A stretch of DNA of 64,000 bases from Thermodesulfovibrionales bacterium (GCA_031082155.1 JAVHLL010000012.1:1-64000); one strand, 5' to 3'; numbered from the stretch's first letter, positions 25,436 to 34,049 are shown. The notes: generated by a model from the letters alone, not told the origin. Numbers and translations: made by a program.

Positions 25436-25560
25436 TAGTGTCTGTTTATAAACTATCAAGAAAATCAAAAAACTGTCATTCCGGCTTGTCCGGAATCTTT
25501 CCGGAAGGATTCCCGACGCCCTTTGCTTGCGGGAATGACAACAACGCGACATTATTTATG
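25436..25560. repeat. MITE-like repeat, partly decayed copy
   Basis: It starts AGTGTCTGTTTATAAAC, contains GTCATTCCGGCTTGTCCGGA and GGATTCCCGACG...TGCGGGAATGACA, and ends near TTTATGACGCTATG. It is the same architecture as the elements at 38805 and 54331, with a diverged right end. It fills the gap between hypD and hypF, where hypC might have been expected. Confidence 0.65.
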
Positions 25561-25596
25561 ACGCTATGTTTAGAATTTCGGATCTAGTATTTGTCT

Positions 25597-28053
25597 TTAC
25601 AGTATTCCTGCTTTTATCCTCTCCCTTATTATATACGCCTGACCGAGTGATATCCCTGCATCGTTGGTCGGGACTTTATCGTGGATCAGAACGTTCATAC
25701 CCAATGAACGGAGCCTGTCAATCGTCCGCTCAAGCAGGTACATATTCTGGAAAACACCACCGCAGAGGGCGACATCTTTTATTCCGTTCAGCGAGGATAA
25801 TTTCTCCACCACCCGTTCAATCACCGTTATGAGGGTATTGTGGAATTTTGTAGCAATAATCCCTTTCTCTTTCTTCTCTTTTATATCTTCCATGATTCTC
25901 AGGATAGTATGGGAAAAATCGACCTCCATCGTCTCCTTGAATTTTATATCAACAGGATAATCATCTACAATATCGGGATATGTTATCGCTTCAAGGGCTA
26001 TTGCCGCCTCTCCTTCAAAGGTATTTTCGTCACAGACACCGATCAGCGCCGAGACACCATCAAACAGTCTTCCGGCGCCTGAGGAAAGCGGGGAAAACTG
26101 TCTGTTGTCGAGAATCTGAAGGAGAGAGCGTATTCTCTCAACGCCATATCTCCTGGTAAACCCGATGGAATCAAGATACGGCATGACTTCATTCCCGGTG
26201 ATATTCTTTATATAACTGACCGCTATCCTCCACGGTTCTTTTACCGCAGTTTCTCCGCCCGGAAGCGGGATGTATCTGAAGTGGCATGCTCTCCTGAATC
26301 CTTTAATATCAGCAATCAAAAATTCTCCGCCCCAGAGGCCTCCGTCGGTGCCATATCCCGTACCGTCGAAAGTCACCCCGATAACCTTCTCTTTTATCCC
26401 TTTTTCGGCCATGACTGATCCAACATGAGCATAGTGATGTTGAATTGGTATCTTTTTAATATTCTCCTGCCGCAGGGCCCACTGTGTTGAGAGATACATG
26501 GGATGGAGGTCATAGGCAAGCGCAACCGGTTCAACCCGATACACAGATTTGAGGTTCCTGAGGCTCTCCTCAAAAAACAGGAGGGTCTCATAATTTTCCA
26601 TATCACCGATATGCTGACTCGGGATCGCAAAGCTTCCCTTGGTAAGCGTGAATATGTTCTTGATATCAGCGCCGCAGCCAAGCACCTCGGGCCCGTCTTC
26701 GTGCAGGGGAACGGGGTCTGGTACATAGCCCCTGGAACGGCGGATAAACGACAGGGCCAGTTGATTTTTACCGGGAGATGATAATACCGTCCCTCGACCG
26801 TTCCCCCCTTTCGAAGCAGGAGATATAGGGGGGTCTGTGATAAAACTATTCACTCTGACTACTGAGTCGTCAGCCCGCATGAAAATATCCCTGTTATGCA
26901 CGAGAACCGCATCAGCAATATCAGAAAGCTTTGACACCGCCTCATCATTATCAATCACAATAGGTTCTTCAGCGATATTCCCGCTGGTCATGACAAGGGC
27001 ATCAAAGTGAGTGCTGAGTGCTGAGTGCTGAGTGCTAAGAGATTCCCTCATTTCGCATTTTGTGTTCTCAGGGAAAGGATGATAGAACAGGAGGTAGTGT
27101 AATGGCGTGTACGGCAGCATGAAGCCTATGCAGGGATTGTGGGGTGAAACTGCCTCAGGAAGTCTGTTTTTTGTCTTATTGAGAAGAACAATCGGCCTTT
27201 TGTTCGAGGTAAGATACTCCTCCTCTGCTTCGGATACCGTGCAGAATTTTTTTATTGTTTCGATATCCGGCGACATAAGGGCAAATGGTTTATTGCTTTT
27301 TCTCTTTTTGAGTCTCAGTCTGTTCACTGCGTCTTCGTTCATCGCATCACAGGCCAAATGAAAGCCTCCGAGTCCTTTGACGGCAAGGATAGCACCCTGT
27401 TTCAGGAGTTTGATTGTTTCCTCAATAGGCGTTTTTTTGTTTCTCCTTGCTTTGCCTCTCCCTTTACCTTTTTCCTTCTTCTCCTGTACGATCAATTCTA
27501 CCCGGGGGCCGCAGACTGGGCAGGCATTCGGCTGTGCATGGAATCTCCTGTCAAGGGGATCATGGTATTCCCTGTCGCAGTCAGGGCAAAGTTTGAACAC
27601 AGCCATGGTAGTATTCGGCCTGTCATAAGGAATAGACTCTGTTATGGTATATCGTGGACCACAATTTGTGCAGTTGATGAATGGATAGAGATATCTTCTG
27701 TCCTTCGTGTCGAGAAGTTCCCGGAAACAATCGTTGCATATGGACACATCTGCTGAGATAAGGGTAAAACTCCCCACATCCTTGCTTTTCAGAATCGTGA
27801 AATCCTTATAGCCGTGGTATGGGTGGGTGGTTATTTCAACGGACATGATGCGGGAGAGGGGCGGAGCTTCTTTTTGCAGCCGGTCAATAAAGTCAGGGGT
27901 ACTCTCTCCTTCAATCTCGATAACGACCCCTTCGGAGGAATTCAGAACAAAACCTTTCAACTGACATGACCCGGCAAGGCTATAGACAAATGGCCGGAAT
28001 CCAACCCCCTGCACAATGCCTTTCACTACTATTTTGGTGCGAACGGGCTTCAT
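25597..28053 (-). CDS. hypF: Carbamoyltransferase HypF with repeat-derived insertions
   Basis: 818 residues, longer than the usual ~750-770. Domains in order: acylphosphatase (VKGIVQGVGFRPFVYSLA), two zinc-finger pairs (CNDC/CTNCGPRYT and CPDCDREY/CPVCGPR), YrdC-like (PFALMSPDIETIKK), and the Kae1-like carbamoyltransferase (HHYAHVGSVMAE, VTFDGTGYGTDGGLWGGEF, ALCGGVFQN). It makes carbamoyl-AMP and passes the group to HypE. Three non-family stretches stand out: a Lys/Gly/Arg-rich run (KEKGKGRGKARRNKK), a heptamer-repeat segment (LSTQHSALSTH) before VMTSGN, and PPISPASKGGNGR after VVRVNS. The last two match repeat families found between genes here. The frame is open throughout and the motifs are intact. 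Confidence 0.95.
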   Translation of the reverse strand: MKPVRTKIVVKGIVQGVGFRPFVYSLAGSCQLKGFVLNSSEGVVIEIEGESTPDFIDRLQKEAPPLSRIMSVEITTHPYHGYKDFTILKSKDVGSFTLISADVSICNDCFRELLDTKDRRYLYPFINCTNCGPRYTITESIPYDRPNTTMAVFKLCPDCDREYHDPLDRRFHAQPNACPVCGPRVELIVQEKKEKGKGRGKARRNKKTPIEETIKLLKQGAILAVKGLGGFHLACDAMNEDAVNRLRLKKRKSNKPFALMSPDIETIKKFCTVSEAEEEYLTSNKRPIVLLNKTKNRLPEAVSPHNPCIGFMLPYTPLHYLLFYHPFPENTKCEMRESLSTQHSALSTHFDALVMTSGNIAEEPIVIDNDEAVSKLSDIADAVLVHNRDIFMRADDSVVRVNSFITDPPISPASKGGNGRGTVLSSPGKNQLALSFIRRSRGYVPDPVPLHEDGPEVLGCGADIKNIFTLTKGSFAIPSQHIGDMENYETLLFFEESLRNLKSVYRVEPVALAYDLHPMYLSTQWALRQENIKKIPIQHHYAHVGSVMAEKGIKEKVIGVTFDGTGYGTDGGLWGGEFLIADIKGFRRACHFRYIPLPGGETAVKEPWRIAVSYIKNITGNEVMPYLDSIGFTRRYGVERIRSLLQILDNRQFSPLSSGAGRLFDGVSALIGVCDENTFEGEAAIALEAITYPDIVDDYPVDIKFKETMEVDFSHTILRIMEDIKEKKEKGIIATKFHNTLITVIERVVEKLSSLNGIKDVALCGGVFQNMYLLERTIDRLRSLGMNVLIHDKVPTNDAGISLGQAYIIRERIKAGIL
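26801..26838. repeat. C/G-block palindrome inside hypF
   Basis: TCCCCCCTTTCGAAG..ATATAGGGGGGTC is read in frame as PPISPASKGG. It is the same family as 9207-9238 and 2318-2580. Confidence 0.7.
27009..27036. repeat. Heptamer tandem repeat inside hypF
   Basis: Four perfect copies of GAGTGCT (28 bases). On the coding strand this is AGCACTC repeated, giving STQHSALST. The array lies just before the conserved VMTSGN motif. Confidence 0.95.
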
Positions 28054-28139
28054 AGTATGACCTTGTACATTAGGTTTTTACACTCTTACAATACTTGCCA
28101 GGAAAACTACAAGTAAAGTCACATAGTTGAAACAATCTT

Positions 28140-28167
28140 GTCATTCCGGCTTGTCCGGAATCTTTCC
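28140..28167. repeat. Left half of a paired-hairpin repeat, overlaps the GIY-YIG stop
   Basis: GTCATTCCGGCTTGTCCGGA then ATCTTTCC. On the minus strand it encodes the last residues (SGKIPDKPE) and the TGA stop of the GIY-YIG gene. Confidence 0.85.
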
Positions 28168-28455
28168 TGAAAGATTCTTATATAAATCCTTGAAATCCGG
28201 ATTATTCTGCATGATAAGGTCGATTTTCTGTCGTCTGCTCATATTTTTCATCTGCTTTTCTCTGATAATTGCGCTGAAGCTGTTTTCATACAATTCATAA
28301 TATACAAGCTTATGAAGAAAATATTTTGCGGTAAAACAGGCTGGATCATTATTATTTTTATGTTCACCGACTCTTCTTATAAGATTATTTGTAATACCGA
28401 CGTAAAGAGTTGGTCTGGCATTTGCCATGATATAAACTACAAACTGCCTTTCCAT
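28141..28455 (-). CDS. Single-domain GIY-YIG nuclease
   Basis: 104 residues from the ATG (the track starts two codons earlier at TTG). [20 protein letters not shown] holds the GIY (VYI) and YIG (YVG) elements, LIRRVGEH supplies the catalytic Arg, and [23 protein letters not shown] resembles the UvrC/YhbQ-like small family. These proteins are presumed metal-dependent DNA endonucleases; substrates are mostly unknown. The gene is bracketed by inverted halves of the genome's commonest repeat, and its final nine codons plus stop lie in one half. It splits hypF from hypBA, so this looks like an inserted mobile unit. Confidence 0.8.
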   Translation of the reverse strand: MERQFVVYIMANARPTLYVGITNNLIRRVGEHKNNNDPACFTAKYFLHKLVYYELYENSFSAIIREKQMKNMSRRQKIDLIMQNNPDFKDLYKNLSGKIPDKPE

Positions 28456-28470
28456 TATCAATACTTTTCA

Positions 28471-28498
28471 AGAAAGATTCCCGACAAGCGGGAATGAC
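28471..28498. repeat. Right half of the paired-hairpin repeat flanking the GIY-YIG gene
   Basis: AGAAAGATTCCCGACAAGCG then GGAATGAC, 16 bases upstream of the GIY-YIG ATG. It is the inverted partner of 28140-28167. Confidence 0.85.
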
Positions 28499-28587
28499 AC
28501 CAACAAAATGCTTTTCTATAAGTCATTGTCAGCGGTGTCCTTGAACACAAGTGCACAGTTTGAAAAATAATGAACTATTTTCTTAAG

Positions 28588-29235
28588 CTATTTTTTTACA
28601 AGGGTCTCAAGCCACTGCGCCCATTCACTGATTCCCTGACCAGTCTTACATGACACCTCGAACATTTTCAGCTTCGGGTTCAGTGACAGGGAGTCCTTCC
28701 TGATCTTTGCCATGTCTACATCTATATAAGGGAGGAGGTCGATTTTGTTGAGAAGAAGCGCAGATGATTCCTGGAACATCAGAGGATATTTCAGGGGTTT
28801 ATCATGGCCTTCGGCAACGCTGAGGAGCATAACCTTTATGTCCTCTCCGACCTTAAACTCCGCAGGACAGACAAGATTTCCGACATTCTCGATGATAAGC
28901 AGATCCAGGTCCTTCAGTGGCATATCCGGTAGTACTTCCCTTATCATATTTGCATCCAGATGACATCCCCCGCCTGTATTGATCTGAACAACCGGAACAC
29001 CAAGCTTGTCGATTCTTTCTGCATCATCGGTTCCGGCGATATCGCCCTCTATGACACCGATCTTCACTTTCTGCTGCATTTCCTGAATAGTCCGCACAAG
29101 AAGAGAGGTCTTGCCCGCTCCCGGACCGCTCATCATATTGATCACATAGACACCGGCCTCCTGGAATATCCTTCTGTTTTCATCGGCAATCCTGTCATTC
29201 GCTTCAAGAATATTTGTGACCACTTTCACTTTCAT
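28588..29235 (-). CDS. hypB: Hydrogenase nickel incorporation GTPase HypB
   Basis: 215 residues. P-loop MMSGPGAGKTSLL, EGDIAGTDDAERI, the metal site GGGCHLDANMI, IENVGNLVCPAEF and the guanine motif NKIDLL. It lacks the His-rich nickel-storage N-terminus seen in some HypB proteins. It delivers Ni to the hydrogenase precursor with HypA by GTP hydrolysis. It starts 3 bases after hypA, so the two are coupled. Confidence 0.96.
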   Translation of the reverse strand: MKVKVVTNILEANDRIADENRRIFQEAGVYVINMMSGPGAGKTSLLVRTIQEMQQKVKIGVIEGDIAGTDDAERIDKLGVPVVQINTGGGCHLDANMIREVLPDMPLKDLDLLIIENVGNLVCPAEFKVGEDIKVMLLSVAEGHDKPLKYPLMFQESSALLLNKIDLLPYIDVDMAKIRKDSLSLNPKLKMFEVSCKTGQGISEWAQWLETLVKK

Positions 29236-29238
29236 GAA

Positions 29239-29583
29239 TCAGACTACCTCCATCTCGTCGACATTTAATTCCCTGCCTGTATCTACCCTGATCGAAAAAG
29301 AGTTGCAATGCGGGCAACAGATAACGTATGCATCATCTACGGTGAAATTGGACTTGCACCCGTTACAAAAACCACTTATCGGAACTTGATCAATGATAAG
29401 AGTGGCCTTTTCTGCTATGGTATCCACCTTCATCGACTCAAATGCAAAAAGAAGCGCATCAGGTACAACCCCGGCAGCTTTCCCTATTTTGACCTTTATG
29501 GATTCTATCCCTGAATAGCCTTGTTTCCTGCAATTCTCTATGACAATATCAAGCAGACCCTGAGCAATCGAAACCTCATGCAT
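29239..29583 (-). CDS. hypA: Hydrogenase nickel incorporation protein HypA
   Basis: 114 residues starting MHEVSIAQGLLDIV, where His2 is the nickel ligand; the track start 23 codons upstream is an artefact. A zinc site is formed by CNGC and CPHC. It inserts Ni with HypB. The start lies inside the end of the upstream YtxH gene (8-base overlap), so translation is coupled to an envelope-type gene pair not normally linked to hydrogenase maturation. Confidence 0.95.
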   Translation of the reverse strand: MHEVSIAQGLLDIVIENCRKQGYSGIESIKVKIGKAAGVVPDALLFAFESMKVDTIAEKATLIIDQVPISGFCNGCKSNFTVDDAYVICCPHCNSFSIRVDTGRELNVDEMEVV

Positions 29584-29896
29584 TCGGCTCTTTGGATAAC
29601 CTCTCCTTCTCCTTCTCGTAGGCTTCTTTTCCTGCTTCGATAGCCGAAGCAACTACAGATTTCTTCTCCTCATAATAACCTTTGCCCCTGTCTATGCCAG
29701 AGGTAACCTTCCCTTTCACCTCTTCGACATAATCCATTGTCTTCCCTTTAACCTCCTCAGTCAGTTGACGGATCTTCTTCCTTGTCTCATCACCTGATTG
29801 AGGAGCAAGCAACAGGGCAAACCCTGCCCCCACAATACCCCCGAGAAGAAATGAAAGAAATACACTTCCCGCTCCGTATCCGCCTTCCTCTCTCAT
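29576..29896 (-). CDS. YtxH-domain membrane protein
   Basis: 106 residues. A single N-terminal membrane helix with Gly-rich faces (SFLLGGIVGAGFALLLAPQSG) is followed by the family phrase LAPQSGDETRKKIR and a long charged helix. YtxH proteins are associated with stress and envelope functions that are poorly defined. It is coupled to the upstream DUF948 gene (TAATG) and to hypA (overlap). Confidence 0.8.
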   Translation of the reverse strand: MREEGGYGAGSVFLSFLLGGIVGAGFALLLAPQSGDETRKKIRQLTEEVKGKTMDYVEEVKGKVTSGIDRGKGYYEEKKSVVASAIEAGKEAYEKEKERLSKEPNA

Positions 29897-30297
29897 TATT
29901 CGCCTCCTTTTTTCGAAAAAAGATTACTCAAGATAACCATAAATCCAGCTTTCAGGCCAGCTTTCAGGCCGGAAACTTTCACCGCAGTCAAGGATGCAGT
30001 TTCATCAACCAGATCGCTCACATGCCTGATATTCTGGCCTACATCCCTGACCGAACCTGACAAAGTCTTGACATCGGTTGTTACCTCGTTGATATCATCG
30101 GAGATGCTTCTCACGCTTCTCAGAGTCAATTGTAATTCGTCCAAAGTGGACTTGAGCGGTCCTTCGGTAGATTTTAATACCTCATTGACAGCCCGGACGG
30201 TTTTTTTCAGTTCAATGACCAAAGAGATCAAATAACCCGCTAATACCGCTACTGCAACAGCGATAACGATCAACCATATGTGTTCAATAGATGCCAT
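29896..30297 (-). CDS. DUF948-family membrane protein
   Basis: 133 residues: an N-terminal membrane helix (IWLIVIAVAVAVLAGYLISLVIEL) followed by a heptad-rich coiled coil (LKSTLDELQLTLRSVRSISDDI) and a short Gly/Lys tail. DUF948 and YtxH genes often pair; their function is unknown. It is the first gene of the string leading into hypAB and is divergent from ribD. Confidence 0.75.
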   Translation of the reverse strand: MASIEHIWLIVIAVAVAVLAGYLISLVIELKKTVRAVNEVLKSTEGPLKSTLDELQLTLRSVRSISDDINEVTTDVKTLSGSVRDVGQNIRHVSDLVDETASLTAVKVSGLKAGLKAGFMVILSNLFSKKGGE

Positions 30298-30382
30298 GTT
30301 GTTATTATACCAGAATAATTAAGGAGTTAGAAGTAAAAATTGATATCAGCTTGCGAGCCTTTTTATGGTATGCTAATATTTC

Positions 30383-31489
30383 ATGACTGATGCATCCTAT
30401 ATGAAGCATACCCTCAGCATTGCGGCAAAGGCCCGTGGAATGACGAGCCCGAACCCCATGGTCGGAGCGGTCCTGGTCAGGAAAAACAAAATAATCGCAG
30501 AAGATTATCACAGAAAACCGGGCACGCTCCATGCAGAGGCGCTTGCCTTAGAAAAAGCAGGCAGATCTGCACAAGGCGCTACACTTTATGTAAATCTCGA
30601 ACCATGCTGCCATACCGACAAGAGAACGCCCCCTTGCACCAGGGCCATAATAAATTCCGGGATTCACAAAGTGGTAATCGGTATGCTCGATCCGAATCCT
30701 AAAGTATCGGGCAAGGGCATTCGCGAACTGCAGCATGCAGGTATCGAGGTGACCCACGGGGTTCTCGAATACGAATCAAGAAAACTCAATGAATTTTATG
30801 TGAAATTCATCACTACCGCAGCACCTTTTGTAATTCTCAAAGTCGCCATGACGCTTGACGGCAAGATTGCAACTCCGGAGGGTCAATCCCAATGGATAAC
30901 GGGTGAAAAGGCAAGGAAAGAAGTCCATCGCCTGAGAAGCCATGTGGATGCGATCATGACTGCGATAGGAACAGTCAAGGCTGACGACCCGCAGCTCACC
31001 GCAAGAATCCGGGGGACACATAAACAACCGTTAAGGATTGTCATCGATCCGGAACTTGAAATACCCTTGCATGCAAAACTGCTCCAGCTACCACCAGAAA
31101 CAATTATTGTCACCAGAAAAACTGGTCACAAGGCAAAAAATCTCGAAAAAATGGGCATAAAAATTATCTATTTTAAAGAAAAACTGGAGCTTGGCTGGCT
31201 TATGAATTCCCTCGCACAACAGGACGTTGCTTCGGTTCTCATTGAAGGCGGCTCTTCATTGAATGCCCATGCACTTGAAGATGGCATCGTGGATAAGGTA
31301 CTATTTTTTATCGCTCCGAAAATTATAGGGGGCAGGGAATCTATCGCTTCAGTAGGAGGGAAAACATTCCGAAGACTTGAAGAGGCGTATCGGCTTCATG
31401 ACACAAAGATACGGAGAATCGGAGAAGACTTTCTCGTCGAGGGATATTTAACAGAGAATCATGGCCGAACAGAGCATTCTCATTATTGA
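30383..31489 (+). CDS. ribD: Bifunctional riboflavin deaminase/reductase RibD
   Basis: 368 residues. The N-terminal deaminase has GMTSPNPMVGAVLV, HAEALALEKAG and the zinc motif CCHTDKRTPPC. The C-terminal reductase has KVAMTLDGKIATPEGQSQWITG and LIEGGSSLNAHALEDGIVDKV. It performs the second and third steps of riboflavin synthesis from GTP. An ATG seven codons in is a possible alternative start. I see no FMN riboswitch in the short leader, and no other rib gene follows. Confidence 0.95.
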   Translation: MTDASYMKHTLSIAAKARGMTSPNPMVGAVLVRKNKIIAEDYHRKPGTLHAEALALEKAGRSAQGATLYVNLEPCCHTDKRTPPCTRAIINSGIHKVVIGMLDPNPKVSGKGIRELQHAGIEVTHGVLEYESRKLNEFYVKFITTAAPFVILKVAMTLDGKIATPEGQSQWITGEKARKEVHRLRSHVDAIMTAIGTVKADDPQLTARIRGTHKQPLRIVIDPELEIPLHAKLLQLPPETIIVTRKTGHKAKNLEKMGIKIIYFKEKLELGWLMNSLAQQDVASVLIEGGSSLNAHALEDGIVDKVLFFIAPKIIGGRESIASVGGKTFRRLEEAYRLHDTKIRRIGEDFLVEGYLTENHGRTEHSHY

Positions 31490-32750
31490 TATAAAGACTG
31501 AATTGATTCAGAAAATCAGTGCTGTTCTCGAACCGGAGGGATATTCCCTTTTTTCTGCCAATTCCGGAGAAGCAGGAGTTGATCTTGCGAAGAAAGTGCG
31601 CCCCGCACTTATTTTTGTGAATGCAGGCATCTCTGAAGGCATGCGCGGCCTGGAGATCTGTAAAACCATTCATGAGGCAGAAGAACTCATGCATATTCCC
31701 CTCGTTATCCTTACACCACGGAATGTAATAATTACCGAACGTGACAGAGAACTGTATGGAATCGTCGATTATGTAACTTACTTTTTTAATTCAGAGGATT
31801 TGCGCAGAAAAACAGAGGACCTTATATCCTTCAGGAAGACAGGGGAAGAGCCTCAGTCGACGAATATCCCTGCAGATGAACAGAAGGAGGAGCAAATCGC
31901 TGAAACCGGAAATGATGATCACATAGAGAATAAGGAACTGAACGCGGAACCGGATATGCCGGAACCGGAGTCAATTGATATACACAGACCTGAGCAAACA
32001 TCTGACGGCTTTACGGAGGCCGTTCCCCCTGCCGTTGAAGAAAAGAAAGAATGGGAAGAAGGGGAAACTGAAAACGAGCCCGGAGGAGAAGCCGATCTCC
32101 TGATCCCTTCCCTTGCAGAGGAAGAGGATACAAGCGCTTCTAAGAAAAAGAAACTGCAGAAATGGGTCTTCTTTCTTTCACTCGTGATTATCCTGATAGT
32201 AATCGTTGCAGGCGGAATTATATTTTACGAAGATATCTCACCGCGCTCTTTTTTTCAAAAGTCTCAGCCGGAAATTATTCCCCCTTCTTTTCCTGACGAG
32301 CAGCAGACGGTCAACATCGTTCCTCCCGACGAATCATTGAAGCGACAGGGAGAGGAGGAGAAGACTGCACCGCCTCCTGAGAATACAATACCACCTCAGG
32401 CGATTGAAGAAAACAAGCCCCCCCCATCCCGGGAAAAGCAATCCGCGCAGGCTACCGGAAGAGAGAAACCCAAACCCTCACCACTGCAGGATTATGAAGT
32501 AAAACCTGGGCAAAAGGTTGTCTATGCGGTCCAGATCGGGGTGTTTACACAGGAAACGAACGCCGCGTCACTTGTCCGCCAATACAAGGACAAGGGTTAT
32601 AGCACTTGGCTTTATAAGGGTACAGCAAGCAAGGGAGCATCCCTCTACCGGGTCTTGATCGGGAAATTCGAGCATGAGAAGGATGCGAAAAAACATGCAG
32701 AAACAATTCATGCCCGGGAAAACATACCTGTAGTACTGTTTAAAGAATAG
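31461..32750 (+). CDS. Pseudo-receiver, transmembrane, SPOR-domain protein
   Basis: 429 residues; the start overlaps the end of ribD by 29 bases. Residues ~1-125 have a CheY-like fold (SILIIDIKTELIQKISAVL, PLVILTPRN). The phospho-acceptor Asp is replaced by Asn (IFVNAG), one acidic-pocket residue is gone and no clear Lys is present, so phosphorylation is unlikely. An acidic linker leads to one membrane helix (~234-256), a Pro/Gln-rich periplasmic stretch and a C-terminal SPOR domain (VVYAVQIGVFTQETNAASLV). SPOR domains bind denuded peptidoglycan at division sites. The combination suggests a cytoplasm-to-septum link; this is inference. Confidence 0.75.
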   Translation: MAEQSILIIDIKTELIQKISAVLEPEGYSLFSANSGEAGVDLAKKVRPALIFVNAGISEGMRGLEICKTIHEAEELMHIPLVILTPRNVIITERDRELYGIVDYVTYFFNSEDLRRKTEDLISFRKTGEEPQSTNIPADEQKEEQIAETGNDDHIENKELNAEPDMPEPESIDIHRPEQTSDGFTEAVPPAVEEKKEWEEGETENEPGGEADLLIPSLAEEEDTSASKKKKLQKWVFFLSLVIILIVIVAGGIIFYEDISPRSFFQKSQPEIIPPSFPDEQQTVNIVPPDESLKRQGEEEKTAPPPENTIPPQAIEENKPPPSREKQSAQATGREKPKPSPLQDYEVKPGQKVVYAVQIGVFTQETNAASLVRQYKDKGYSTWLYKGTASKGASLYRVLIGKFEHEKDAKKHAETIHARENIPVVLFKE

Positions 32751-32815
32751 ACCAGAACCTGTCGCATGCCCCGGCAGATACAATACGGATATTCACATGC
32801 AAAGAGGGGGAGCGT

Positions 32816-34033
32816 TTGCTGACACTCTACAACAGTCTGGGGAAGAAACTCGAACCTTTTCAACCTGTAAACAAAAAATATGTCACGATGTTCACCTGTG
32901 GCCCTTCAGTGTACCAGAAATCCCATATCGGCAATTTCAGGACGTTCCTGTTTGAGGATCTCCTTGCACGCTATCTTGAATTTTCAGGATACAAAGTTGT
33001 CAGGGGAATGAACTTCACCGATATCGAGGACAAGGCGATACAGGAAGCGGAAAGGCAGCAGACAACAGTACGGCGCATTACCGAAAAAAATATCCGGGTT
33101 TTTCTTAATGAGATGGACCTTTTCAGGATGAAGCCCCCTGAATTTCTTCCCAGGGCTTCCGAATGTATTCATGAAACAGCCGGTATTATTCAGACTCTTC
33201 TGAAGAAGCAGTATGCATACCGATACCGGGGCAATGTGTATTTCGATCCGCTCAGGTTCTGCGGCTTCGGAAAATTATACGGGCTTGATATGTCAGAATG
33301 GCCGGCAAAAAAACAGAGGTTCCATAAAGACACCTATCCGGGGATCAGGTGGAACCTTGGAGACTTTATCCTCTGGCACGGATATAAAGAAGGAGACCGG
33401 TATTCCTGGGACACACAGATAGGCAAGGGCAGACCTTCGTGGAACGTGCAGGACGCGGGTATTGTCTCAAAATATTTTGACGAAACTCTCTCTCTTTACT
33501 GCGGGGGGATCGATAATCTTTTCCGTCATCATGATTACTCACTCGCTATCCTCGAGTCGGTGAGACCATATCAGATGGCGAGATTCTGGCTCCACTGCCA
33601 TCATCTTTATGTAAACGGACAGAAGATGTCAAAGAGCAGGAGAAACATTCTATACAGCGACAGTCTCAGGAAACACGGTTACTCCATGTCCGAGATACGG
33701 TTTTTCCTCATTTACAAACATTATCGCGAAAGACTTGACTATTCAGACCGAGGAATGAAGTCGGCGGTGGAAAGATTAAGAGCATTCAAGGCTGCTGTCA
33801 GAAAATTCGGGAAAATTCCCCCAAGGAAATCTTCTGCGGGAAATCAAATTTCCCGCAGGTTAACAAAGGTATTCACCGAGCATATGGACAATGACCTGCA
33901 AGTTCGTCATGCGTTTGACGGATTACACGAAATAATTGTCAATACATCCCTCAGTGACCTGAATGCCGGTGAGGCTTCAGGAGCGGTAAAAACTCTGAGG
34001 AAAATAGATGAGGTGTTACAGGTTATTTTTTAA
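32816..34033 (+). CDS. Cysteinyl-tRNA synthetase-like protein lacking zinc ligands
   Basis: 405 residues from a TTG after a GAGGGGGAG site. The class I synthetase core is clear: FTCGPSVYQKSHIGNFRTF (HIGH-type), MNFTDIEDKAIQEA and KMSKSRRNIL. Of the four zinc ligands that give CysRS its cysteine specificity, the first Cys and a His appear kept. The WHIEC Cys is replaced (GRPSWNVQDAGIV) and the Glu in HHENE is replaced (FRHHDYSLA). The C-terminal anticodon-binding part is short. It may ligate a different amino acid or small molecule, or have lost catalysis. It is not convincingly the cell's CysRS. Confidence 0.7.
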   Translation: MLTLYNSLGKKLEPFQPVNKKYVTMFTCGPSVYQKSHIGNFRTFLFEDLLARYLEFSGYKVVRGMNFTDIEDKAIQEAERQQTTVRRITEKNIRVFLNEMDLFRMKPPEFLPRASECIHETAGIIQTLLKKQYAYRYRGNVYFDPLRFCGFGKLYGLDMSEWPAKKQRFHKDTYPGIRWNLGDFILWHGYKEGDRYSWDTQIGKGRPSWNVQDAGIVSKYFDETLSLYCGGIDNLFRHHDYSLAILESVRPYQMARFWLHCHHLYVNGQKMSKSRRNILYSDSLRKHGYSMSEIRFFLIYKHYRERLDYSDRGMKSAVERLRAFKAAVRKFGKIPPRKSSAGNQISRRLTKVFTEHMDNDLQVRHAFDGLHEIIVNTSLSDLNAGEASGAVKTLRKIDEVLQVIF

Positions 34034-34049
34034 GGAGGAGCAACATTTG

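Noticed and set aside
27410-27490. Lys/Gly/Arg-rich insert in hypF as a nuclear-localisation or DNA-binding domain
   Set aside because: It is a short A-rich low-complexity stretch in a loop; no fold is suggested.
30298-30382. Possible FMN riboswitch before ribD
   Set aside because: The leader is only ~80 bases and has none of the conserved RFN elements I would expect.
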